Positions 35,688 to 42,468 of a stretch of 64,000 nt of DNA are shown here, in pieces. Position numbers and translations under genes: made by a program. The DNA is taken from NCBI RefSeq assembly GCF_010725885.1, contig NZ_AP022600.1, forward strand, positions 62,001 through 126,000, read 5' to 3'. The DNA comes from Mycolicibacterium tokaiense. GTDB taxonomy: Bacteria > Actinomycetota > Actinomycetes > Mycobacteriales > Mycobacteriaceae. Numbering within the stretch: position 1 is the stretch's first letter; each line of letters begins with the position of its first letter. The notes under the pieces were generated by a model. It was given only the letters and a program-made list of their open reading frames with translations, searched no databases and was not told where the DNA came from.

Positions 35688-37154
35688 ATGGGCAAGCCCG
35701 TCGACATCGCCATCATCGTCGTCTACCTGATCGCCATGCTGGCCTTCGGCTTCTGGGGCAAGACGCGCACCAAGGACTCCGCGGACTTCCTGGTGGCCGG
35801 ACGCCGGCTCGGCCCGGCGCTCTACACCGGCACCATGGCCGCCGTCGTGCTCGGTGGAGCATCCACCGTCGGCGGAGTAGGGCTGGGGTATGAGTACGGC
35901 ATCTCCGGAATGTGGCTGGTGGTCGCCATCGCGGTGGGACTGCTGCTGCTCAGCCTGCTCTTCGCCGGAGCGATCCAACGCCTGAAGGTCTACACCGTGG
36001 CCCAGATGCTGCGGTTGCGCTACGGCGTGGACGCCACCGCCGCCTCCGGTCTGGTGATGGTCGCTTACACCCTGATGCTCTCGGTGACCTCGACCATCGC
36101 CTACGCGACCGTGTTCAACGTGCTGTTCGGCACCAGCCGCACCGTCTCGGTGATCATCGGCGGCGTGGTGGTGATGCTGTATTCGTCCATCGGGGGCATG
36201 TGGTCGATCACCTTGACCGACATGGTGCAGTTCATCCTCAAGACCATCGGCATCTTCTGCCTGCTACTGCCGTTCACCTGGACCGAAGCGGGAGGTCTCG
36301 ACGGCATCCGCGAGCGCGCCAATGATTCGATCTTCGACTTCGGCGCCATCGGCACCCAGACCATCATCACGTTCTTCGTGGTCTACAGCTTCGGCATGCT
36401 CATCGGCCAGGACATCTGGCAGCGTGTCTTCACCGCACGCACCCCGGCCGTGGCGAAGTGGGGCGGCACGGCGGCTGCCGTCTACTGCCTGTTCTACGGT
36501 GTGGCGGGCGCACTGATCGGCGCCGCCGCATCGACGTTCCTGACCGATGTGGAAGTCAGCGACGACGTCTATGCCCAGATCGCCGAGACCATCCTGCCCG
36601 TCGGGATCAGCGGACTGGTGCTGGCCGCCGCCGTCGCCGCCATGATGTCCACCGCCTCCGGCGCCCTGATCGCCACCGCCACCGTGGCCCGCACCGACGT
36701 CAAGCCACTGTTGCTGCGCCTGGTGGGGCGACGCGAGGACGAGGCACCCGACGCCGACCGCGACGTGCACTCCGATCGGCTGTACGTCGTCGTCCTCGGC
36801 ATCGCCGTGATCGTCATCGCAGCGCTGCTCAACGATGTGGTTGCCGCACTGACCATCGCCTACGACATCCTGGTCGGCGGATTGCTCGTCGCCATCCTCG
36901 GAGGCTTCCTGTGGCGGCGGGCCACCGGCGCCGGCGCGCTCTGGTCGATGGCCGCGGGCACCGTCACCACCTTGACCACCATGGTGGTGGTGGGCGACGT
37001 GCTGGCCAACGAGCCGATCTACTTCGGGCTGGCCGCCAGCGTGATCGCCTACGTGGTGGGCAGCCTGAGTAGCAAACCCACCGAGGCCGCGGTCCTCGAC
37101 GGGTGGACGTCCCGGCTGGCGGGCCGGGAGGCAACTGTGCCGAACCCCCTCTGA
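35688..37154 (+). CDS. sodium:solute symporter (SSS family)
   Basis: 488 aa, about 13 membrane helices. SSS signatures: FWGKTRTKDSADFLVAGRRLG after TM1, GGASTVGGVGLGYEYG, the RYGVDATAASGLVM helix, and GLVLAAAVAAMMSTASGALIATATV (the sodium-site helix with Ser/Thr). It begins 12 bp after the ThDP enzyme and so belongs to the operon. It probably imports the amino acid or guanidino compound that the two enzymes degrade. The exact solute cannot be read; PutP-, pantothenate- and polyamine-type SSS carriers share the motifs. Confidence 0.88.
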   Translation: MGKPVDIAIIVVYLIAMLAFGFWGKTRTKDSADFLVAGRRLGPALYTGTMAAVVLGGASTVGGVGLGYEYGISGMWLVVAIAVGLLLLSLLFAGAIQRLKVYTVAQMLRLRYGVDATAASGLVMVAYTLMLSVTSTIAYATVFNVLFGTSRTVSVIIGGVVVMLYSSIGGMWSITLTDMVQFILKTIGIFCLLLPFTWTEAGGLDGIRERANDSIFDFGAIGTQTIITFFVVYSFGMLIGQDIWQRVFTARTPAVAKWGGTAAAVYCLFYGVAGALIGAAASTFLTDVEVSDDVYAQIAETILPVGISGLVLAAAVAAMMSTASGALIATATVARTDVKPLLLRLVGRREDEAPDADRDVHSDRLYVVVLGIAVIVIAALLNDVVAALTIAYDILVGGLLVAILGGFLWRRATGAGALWSMAAGTVTTLTTMVVVGDVLANEPIYFGLAASVIAYVVGSLSSKPTEAAVLDGWTSRLAGREATVPNPL

Positions 37155-37308
37155 CAAATGGTCACGCGTGTACCCTGATTCGTGTTTGCGACTCCCGGTC
37201 GTTTGACACATTCGGACCTGCAACTCTCGTCGGACTTGATACCCTCGAATCCTTTGCTGCAGGATCTTCGCCAGAGCGGGTTCCGGGGAAGATTTCAGGG
37301 GGCACGAC

Positions 37309-38388
37309 ATGCGGTGGCCGCAGCGGTGGCGCCAGTCTGACCACTACGACTGGCTCAGCGGATACCTGCACGCCCGCGAGCTGAGCACACCCGCCCGGAT
37401 CATGATGTCCACCATCGCCGCGTCGTTCACCCTGAGCCTGATCGCCCTGCTGATCAGTGCCGACGGTCCCCGGGGCGCCGTCCCGGTCGCGATGATGTGG
37501 ACCGCGGCAGCAGGGGGAGTCCTCGCCACCGTGCTGTGGGCGCGGCGCTGGCCCAGTCACGCCCAGTCGCTGTTCTTCGGGGTTGTCACCAACACCTCCA
37601 TCGCACTCGCCTGTCTGTCCCACGGCAATCCGCTGGCGTCACTGATCGGGTGTATCGCCTTCGCCACCAGCGGTGCGTACTTTGCGTTCTTCCACTCCAC
37701 CCGCCTGGTCCTGTACAACTTCGCCGTCGCGGCCACCGTCGGGCTGATCATGGCCGTGAAGCTGGCCCTCGACGGTCACCTGGCACTCGCTGCGGTGGAC
37801 CTGTGGCTGGTGGTGCAGGTGAACATCGCACTCCCGGTGGCGATCCGGGCTCTGGTCAACGCCCTCAGCGTGGACCTGCTGCATTCCGATCGCGATCCGC
37901 TCACCGGGCTGTTCAATCGACGCTCGTTCGAACACAAGACCCTGGGGCTGTTGATGGCCCGCGAGGGCGCCGACGCTTATCTGACGGTGGTGGTGATCGA
38001 CCTGGACCGGTTCAAGGTGCTCAACGACACCCTCGGCCACACCGCGGGCGACCGCGCGCTGGTGCGCGTGGCCCAGTCACTACGCGCGTTGGCGCCGCAC
38101 ACGGCGGTGGTGGCACGCAGCGGCGGCGAGGAATTCCTCATCGCGTACGTGTCCGCCGACCGCGAACCGGGCACGCACGCCCAGAGAATGTGCGACGGGA
38201 TCGCCGCGCTGCCGAGCAAGGTCACCGCCAGCGTGGGCACCGCCTGCGCGCCGGTGGACAACAGCGACGACGCCAGCCATCAGGCCCTGATCGCGCGGCT
38301 GACCGCTGACGCCGACGCCGCGATGTACGTCGCGAAACGCAAGGGCGGCAACCGTGTTCACCACCACGCGCAGGATTCCGTGCGCTGA
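37309..38388 (+). CDS. GGDEF-domain diguanylate cyclase with membrane sensor
   Basis: 359 aa. The first half has about six membrane helices (residues 25-180; e.g. MMSTIAASFTLSLIALLI, FAVAATVGLIMAVKLAL). The second half is a GGDEF domain starting DPLTGLFNRRSFE with IDLDRFKVLNDTLGH and the active-site SGGEEF intact. An RxxD inhibitory site is not obvious before the signature. It should synthesise cyclic di-GMP in response to a membrane signal. ATG 37309 follows CAGGGGG. Monocistronic; converges with the anti-sigma gene 5 bp away. No EAL or HD-GYP gene is in the window. Confidence 0.88.
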   Translation: MRWPQRWRQSDHYDWLSGYLHARELSTPARIMMSTIAASFTLSLIALLISADGPRGAVPVAMMWTAAAGGVLATVLWARRWPSHAQSLFFGVVTNTSIALACLSHGNPLASLIGCIAFATSGAYFAFFHSTRLVLYNFAVAATVGLIMAVKLALDGHLALAAVDLWLVVQVNIALPVAIRALVNALSVDLLHSDRDPLTGLFNRRSFEHKTLGLLMAREGADAYLTVVVIDLDRFKVLNDTLGHTAGDRALVRVAQSLRALAPHTAVVARSGGEEFLIAYVSADREPGTHAQRMCDGIAALPSKVTASVGTACAPVDNSDDASHQALIARLTADADAAMYVAKRKGGNRVHHHAQDSVR

Positions 38389-38393
38389 GACGG

Positions 38394-39089
38394 TCAGGCC
38401 AGCGTGGTGGTGGCCAGCGGCATCGGGGTTCCCGCTTCCCGGATCTCCACCGCACGGATGTCGGTGGTCGGGATGAGCGTCGACGCCGCCATCCCGGTGG
38501 CCTCCTGCCCGAAGGGACTCCACGAGGCGACGGTCGCTTCCGCGCCGTCACGGGTGATCACCACCAGGTCGTAGCCCGCCACATCGGTCGCCCAGGGCTT
38601 GGTGTACCGGCACTCCCAGTCCAACCGGGTGCCCCACGGTTCCCCGGACACCGCCAGCGACGCCGTCAGTCCTTCCCGCTGTCCGGGTGCCATGGCCTGC
38701 AGTTCGGTTCTCACGGGCTCGGGCTGGGGAATGGCGGTGTACCCGATCACGCCGCCGATCACGAGGAAAGCGGCCGCGGAGGCGAGCATGCCGGCCACGA
38801 TTGCGCGCCGCGAACGCAGACGCCGCTTCTCGGCGGCCGCAGCCAGCGTCGGCAACAGGCTCGCGCCGGACTCCCGCGGCTGGGCGGTGGGTGTCTCGTC
38901 GAGCAGGGCGAGCGCCTCGTCGGGAGAGAGAAGATCGAGCAACCCGACGGCTCCGGCGAGCTTTGCCTGTTCAGCGCCATCTGCCGGCTCGGCGGCGCGG
39001 AAACGCTCGTACTCCTCGTGTTCCTCGGGTGTCAGAGCGCCCAGGAGGTAGGCAGCATCCCACTCCGACAGGTTCTGGTCAGAAGGCAT
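38394..39089 (-). CDS. RslA-like anti-sigma factor without the zinc motif
   Basis: 231 aa. Cytoplasmic N-terminal anti-sigma domain beginning WDAAYLLGALTPEEHEEYERF, one membrane helix near 96-117 (AIVAGMLASAAAFLVIGGVIG), and an extracytoplasmic domain with the VSGEPWGTRLDWECR segment that I recall from M. tuberculosis RslA. RslA carries an H-x3-C-x2-C zinc motif just after the LGALS segment; here the equivalent stretch reads RAAEPADGAEQ, with no Cys. So the redox-switch form of regulation is unlikely and ligand or proteolytic control is more likely. ATG 39089 overlaps the sigma-factor end by 11 nt. Confidence 0.83.
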   Translation of the reverse strand: MPSDQNLSEWDAAYLLGALTPEEHEEYERFRAAEPADGAEQAKLAGAVGLLDLLSPDEALALLDETPTAQPRESGASLLPTLAAAAEKRRLRSRRAIVAGMLASAAAFLVIGGVIGYTAIPQPEPVRTELQAMAPGQREGLTASLAVSGEPWGTRLDWECRYTKPWATDVAGYDLVVITRDGAEATVASWSPFGQEATGMAASTLIPTTDIRAVEIREAGTPMPLATTTLA

Positions 39090-39603
39090 GGGCCACTCCC
39101 CTTTCTTCCAGGGCGACGCGCAGCGCGCGGAGTGCATAGTGCAGCCGGGATTTCACGGTGCCCGGTGGAATCTGTTCGTGCCGGGCGATCTCGACCGCTG
39201 TCTGTCCCAGATAGTGCGCACGAACCAGCACCGCACGGTGTTCGGGGGTCAGCGCTGACAGCGCGTCGGCAACCACCAGCTTGTCGACCGCCGGCCCGAG
39301 ACTGTCGGGCGCATTCTGATCGGGAACGGAGTCGGTCTGCAGTTCCCGTTTGAATCGTGAGCTGCGCCGGTCATCGATGACGAGATTGCGAGCCACGGTG
39401 TGCAGCCAGGCCCTCGTGGAATCAGTCGGCTGGGCGTTGAGCACATCGGGGTTCTGCCACAAGCGCAGCAGCGCTTCCTGCACCACATCTTCGGCGAACT
39501 CCCGATCCCCTCGGGTCAGCCGCAGCACGTAGCGCAGCAGCGCCGGGGCGTGCTCGCCGTAGATGGCGCGCAGGAGCTCGTCGGAGTCGCCTGGCGGTGT
39601 CAT
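39079..39603 (-). CDS. ECF sigma factor, SigL-like
   Basis: 174 aa ECF sigma. Region 2: EHAPALLRYVLRLTRGDREFAEDVVQEALLRLWQ. Linker: RAWLHTVARNLVIDDRRSSRF. Region 4: LTPEHRAVLVRAHYLGQTAVEIARHEQIPPGTVKSRLHYALRALR. Sequence and gene order with a WDAAYxLGAL anti-sigma partner closely resemble the M. tuberculosis sigL-rslA pair. ATG 39603 was chosen for the GGGGAGGGG upstream and because the frame beyond it is not sigma-like. No TGAAC-type site was found in its own upstream region, so autoregulation is not evident. It is divergent from the winged-helix gene, which does have a SigL-like promoter. Confidence 0.87.
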   Translation of the reverse strand: MTPPGDSDELLRAIYGEHAPALLRYVLRLTRGDREFAEDVVQEALLRLWQNPDVLNAQPTDSTRAWLHTVARNLVIDDRRSSRFKRELQTDSVPDQNAPDSLGPAVDKLVVADALSALTPEHRAVLVRAHYLGQTAVEIARHEQIPPGTVKSRLHYALRALRVALEERGVAHAF

Positions 39604-39698
39604 GCGGGCAGTCCCCTCCCCTGGCGCATCACACCGGGGAGACGGCGAGCATCGTGATTCATCGGTGTACGGGGCCACTCTCTGATTGGTGTGGTGTT

Positions 39699-39713
39699 GT
39701 TGACGCAGTCAAC
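39699..39713. promoter_or_regulatory. inverted repeat upstream of the sigma factor
   Basis: GTTGAC-GCA-GTCAAC, perfect 6-bp arms, about 100 bp upstream of the sigma gene in a 340-bp divergent interval (39604-39942). It could bind a repressor or the winged-helix protein. Apart from this and the 39871 promoter I see nothing else in that interval. Confidence 0.4.
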
Positions 39714-39870
39714 GGCGGAAGGCCCGCTGAGCTTCCCTGATCTCCCGCACGGCTGTGCGCCCACCGCGAAACCCACGCCCCGCAGCCTACCGAGTGGGCG
39801 CCGCGACTGGTCTCCGCCGTGATGCTCGGGGTGCGGCGACCAGCTGTTCCAAACAAATTTCCGATTCCAT

Positions 39871-39899
39871 TGAACCTTCCGCACGCCCGCACCCGTCGT
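39871..39899 (+). promoter_or_regulatory. SigL-type ECF promoter
   Basis: TGAACC (39871-39876), 17 bp, then CGTCGT (39894-39899). It resembles the mycobacterial SigL consensus as I recall it (TGAACC and CGT). It points at the winged-helix gene 44 bp downstream. Confidence 0.55.
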
Positions 39900-39942
39900 A
39901 CCAATCGGAAGGCTCCGCAGGGAGCTTCGCGAAAGGATGATC

Positions 39943-40317
39943 ATGACTGTGCTCGTGGCCCCGCTGGCCGCACCTGGTGCCGGCGCTTGGCATTTCGATG
40001 ACTTTGTGCTCGACGTGGACCGGTATGAGTTGCGCCGCGCAGGACGTTCGATCTCCGTGGAGCCTCAGGTGTTTGACGTCATGGCCCACCTCGTGTCCCA
40101 GCACCATCGCCTGGTCACCAAGAACGAACTCTTCGACACGATCTGGGGCGGCCGGTTCGTCGGCGAAGCGGCACTGACCAGCCGGATCAAGTTGGCTCGC
40201 CGCGCGCTCGGTGACGACGGCGAATCCCAGAACTACATCCGGACCATCCGAGGGCGGGGTTACCGGTTTGTCCGACCCGTCGCGGCGGGCAGTGTCGGAG
40301 GACAAATCGCGTCGTGA
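39943..40317 (+). CDS. stand-alone winged-helix (OmpR/CadC-type) DNA-binding protein
   Basis: 124 aa that is nearly all one Trans_reg_C domain: FDDFVLDVDRYELRRAGRSI, VEPQVFDVMAHLVSQHHRLVTKNEL, and the recognition and wing region ALTSRIKLARRALGDDGESQ followed by IRTIRGRGYRFV. There is no receiver, membrane or sensor domain. GAAAGGA precedes ATG 39943 at a good distance; ATG 39937 is two codons upstream. It is probably controlled by the adjacent SigL-like factor. It could act as a target regulator of the sigma regulon or a DNA-binding antagonist of a response regulator. Confidence 0.8.
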   Translation: MTVLVAPLAAPGAGAWHFDDFVLDVDRYELRRAGRSISVEPQVFDVMAHLVSQHHRLVTKNELFDTIWGGRFVGEAALTSRIKLARRALGDDGESQNYIRTIRGRGYRFVRPVAAGSVGGQIAS

Positions 40318-40322
40318 GCACC

Positions 40323-40670
40323 TCAATCCGGCCACACACCCAGCACGAGCTCGGGATCAGGCACACCTGGATCGCCGGCCTCGCGCCAGCGGACCGCAAA
40401 GAGCTGGAAGATCCAGGCCCTGGCCGCGTGCCCGGCAACGTGGTCAGGACGCAGAACCAGCAACGACTCACCTCGCCAGTGCGCATGCCCGGTGCATCGC
40501 AACTCGTCAATCAAGCTGCGACTCAGCAACACTCGACGGCTCAATGGCCGCGGCACGGTGCAGCACCGACCTGTCTCACAGTGGTCGCCCCGGTACTCGG
40601 CGACAACGGTGCCCTCCACCTTGCCGAGATCACTGTCCAGGTGGGTGCCACCCTCGAACCACAGCGCCAC
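40323..40670 (-). CDS. possible small hypothetical protein
   Basis: 115 aa from GTG 40670 with GGAG 8 nt upstream; stop 5 bp from the convergent winged-helix gene. Natural-looking composition (LWFEGGTHLDSDLGKVEGTV, RVLLSRSLIDELRCTGHAHW, WIFQLFAVRWREAGD), with a tract of acidic and aromatic residues and no low-complexity GC-shadow pattern, but lower GC at third positions than its neighbours. I recognise no family. The alternative plus-strand frame over the same region looks less protein-like. It sits in an otherwise gene-free 500-bp stretch (40318-40822) before the tRNA. Confidence 0.4.
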   Translation of the reverse strand: MALWFEGGTHLDSDLGKVEGTVVAEYRGDHCETGRCCTVPRPLSRRVLLSRSLIDELRCTGHAHWRGESLLVLRPDHVAGHAARAWIFQLFAVRWREAGDPGVPDPELVLGVWPD

Positions 40671-40822
40671 TGACCCAGCTCCAAAACCACCGGCGCTGAG
40701 GTCATCTCGGGAACAACTGCTGCCAACGTGCCGGGGCCCCGGCAATTCACACCCCACAACGGTGAAGAACGACGATGTCGCGCCGATGCCTCCCACCGGA
40801 GGGTCGACAGCACAAGCACGAA

Positions 40823-40909
40823 TGGTGCGGGCGGGGGGACTCGAACCCCCACGTCCTTTCGGACAATGGCACCTAAAGCCATCGCGTCAGCCAATTGCGC
40901 CACGCCCGC
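40823..40909 (-). tRNA. tRNA-Leu (anticodon UAG)
   Basis: 87 nt including an encoded CCA. On the minus strand the acceptor GCGGGCG pairs with CGCCCGC, the anticodon stem ATGGC/GCCAT encloses TTTAGGT (anticodon TAG, codon CUA), the long variable arm is TTGTCCGAAAGGACG, and the T-arm contains GGTTCGAGTCC. All features of a class II leucine tRNA are present. The LAGLIDADG gene starts 65 bp from its 5' end, on the other strand. Confidence 0.95.
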
Positions 40910-40974
40910 GAGCGACGCAATCATAACGCTTGACGTCGGACAGTTTCTGTCGGTCCCTGCGCATACGTTGAATC

Positions 40975-41706
40975 ATGCGGTCCCAGGAGGAGTACGAAAC
41001 CGTGCGCGAATTCATCGCCGCGGGCATGAACGATTGCGCGATTTCGCGGGCAACCGGCATCCCACGGCCCACCATTCGAGAATGGAGGCGCAAGCCGGCA
41101 ATCCGCCGGCGAGGGGCGGATGCAGGGGTCTGTGCGCACAACTTCTCCGGGCTGCCCGCGGCTCCCTACGCCTATCTCTTGGGGATGTACTTCGGCGACG
41201 GGTGCATCTCGCGGGCCCGGCAGATCTGGAAATTGCGAATTGCCCTGGACATCAAGTATCCCGGCATCATTGCGCGGTGTCGCAACGCGATCGATGGGGT
41301 GATGCCAGGGCAGCAGGCCGCGGTGGTGCAGTGCGCCGGCAATTGGGTCGAAGTGGTTCTCTACTCCAAGCACTGGCCCTGTCTCCTACCTCAGCACGGA
41401 CCCGGCAAGAAGCATCTCCGGCCGATCAAGCTCGAGCCATGGCAGGAGGACCTCGTGCTGCAGGAGACCGAGCAGTTTGTCCGCGGCCTCATCGAAAGCG
41501 ACGGGTGTCGTGTCGTGGCCAACGACCGCGGGGTCGCGAGCGTGCGCTATCACTTCACCAATCACTCAGACGATATCCGCGGCTTGTTCTGCTGGGCGCT
41601 GGACCTTCTCGGTATCCACTGGACCCGGAACAGCCGCTACATGATCGCCGTCTACCGCAAGGCCGACACCGCCCGGCTCGACGGGTTCATCGGTCCGAAA
41701 TGGTGA
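40975..41706 (+). CDS. HTH plus LAGLIDADG homing-endonuclease-like protein
   Basis: 243 aa. Residues 5-45 form a helix-turn-helix of transposase/resolvase type (REFIAAGMNDCAISRATGIP). Two LAGLIDADG helices follow: YLLGMYFGDG at 67-76 and FVRGLIESDG at 168-177, each with its metal-binding acid retained (Asp75, Asp176), about 100 residues apart as in single-chain two-motif meganucleases. Between and after them are beta strands (WKLRIALD, WVEVVLYS, VRYHFTNHS). It is not inside an intron or intein: the tRNA beside it is intact. It could be a free-standing homing endonuclease or a regulator exapted from one. No Shine-Dalgarno is evident. Confidence 0.8.
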   Translation: MRSQEEYETVREFIAAGMNDCAISRATGIPRPTIREWRRKPAIRRRGADAGVCAHNFSGLPAAPYAYLLGMYFGDGCISRARQIWKLRIALDIKYPGIIARCRNAIDGVMPGQQAAVVQCAGNWVEVVLYSKHWPCLLPQHGPGKKHLRPIKLEPWQEDLVLQETEQFVRGLIESDGCRVVANDRGVASVRYHFTNHSDDIRGLFCWALDLLGIHWTRNSRYMIAVYRKADTARLDGFIGPKW

Positions 41707-41731
41707 TTACCTGTGCCAATGGCGTTCGCGG

Positions 41732-41737
41732 TACCGT
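41732..41737 (+). promoter_or_regulatory. -10 element, probable leaderless lprD-like transcript
   Basis: TACCGT, followed by 6 nt (CTAGGC) and ATG 41744. No Shine-Dalgarno precedes the start, consistent with a leaderless mRNA. Confidence 0.45.
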
Positions 41738-41743
41738 CTAGGC

Positions 41744-42124
41744 ATGTCCACTACAGGCCGTCGGAGATGGGCGCTGGTTGCGCTTGTCGCTGTGGCTGCC
41801 GGTGGCTGCCTGGCCCTGGGCTGGTGGCAGTGGACCCGCTACGAATCGGCCTCGGGCACCTTCCAGAACCTGGGCTACGCGATGCAGTGGCCGTTCTTCG
41901 CGGGATTCTGTGTGTATGCCTACCGGAAGTTCGTCGTACTGGAGGACACCCCGCCCGACGAACGCAGGTCGAGCACCGAGATGACCGAGATCCCCGAGGG
42001 CCTGCTGCCGCAGCGCCCTGCGAGCGCGCAGAGCGTCGATGACCCGGCGCTGCGCGAGTACAACGCCTACCTGGCCGAGCTGGCCAAGAGTGACACCGAG
42101 AAACAGGACAGGACCACCGCATGA
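41744..42124 (+). CDS. lprD: LprD-like membrane/lipoprotein
   Basis: 126 aa, the length I recall for M. tuberculosis LprD (Rv1343c), and the next gene is the Rv1342c-like DUF3817 protein as in that species. N-terminal hydrophobic segment with a weak lipobox (VAVAAGGC, Cys22), then a second helix WPFFAGFCVYAYRKFV and a hydrophilic tail rich in Asp/Glu/Pro (EDTPPDERRSSTEMTEIPEG). The function is unknown; it is a cell-envelope protein. ATG 41744 has a -10-like TACCGT 6 nt upstream. It overlaps the next start by 4 nt. Confidence 0.8.
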   Translation: MSTTGRRRWALVALVAVAAGGCLALGWWQWTRYESASGTFQNLGYAMQWPFFAGFCVYAYRKFVVLEDTPPDERRSSTEMTEIPEGLLPQRPASAQSVDDPALREYNAYLAELAKSDTEKQDRTTA

Positions 42125-42468
42125 CCACGCCCGACACCCCGCCGATCGTGACCGCTCCCGTCGAGCAGATCCGCAAGGCACTCAAGGGTTACCGGGTGCT
42201 GGCCTGGATCACGGGTCTGTGGTTGATCGCCCTGTGCTTCGAGATGGTGATGAAGTACGGATTCGGCGACGAGCGCTGGAACTGGATCGCGATCGTGCAC
42301 GGCTGGGCGTACTTCGCCTACCTGATCTTCGCGGCCAACCTCGCAGTCAAGGTACGTTGGCCGCTGGGCAAGACGGTCGGCATCCTGCTGGCCGGCACCA
42401 TCCCGTTCCTGGGCATCATCATGGAGCAGAAGCAGACGACAGCGCTGAAGGCGCAGTTCGATCTCTGA
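42121..42468 (+). CDS. DUF3817 membrane protein (Rv1342c-like)
   Basis: 115 aa with three to four helices: YRVLAWITGLWLIALCFEMV (about 21-40), WIAIVHGWAYFAYLIFAANL with the DUF3817 HGW motif, then KTVGILLAGTIPFLGIIMEQ. ATGA overlap with lprD. Its last 50 nt overlap the convergent MFS gene, an unusually long 3' overlap that suggests the MFS gene arrived next to an existing end. A paralogue with the related HGG motif is at 62353. Confidence 0.85.
   Translation: MTTPDTPPIVTAPVEQIRKALKGYRVLAWITGLWLIALCFEMVMKYGFGDERWNWIAIVHGWAYFAYLIFAANLAVKVRWPLGKTVGILLAGTIPFLGIIMEQKQTTALKAQFDL

Noticed and set aside
37155..37308. TTGACA at 37203 as a -35 for the GGDEF gene
   Set aside because: No TAnnnT at 16-19 bp; the nearest lies about 29 bp away.
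40211..40699. Plus-strand frame in the gene-free stretch before the tRNA
   Set aside because: Its start overlaps the winged-helix gene, it has no Shine-Dalgarno or domain, and the minus-strand frame there looks more protein-like.
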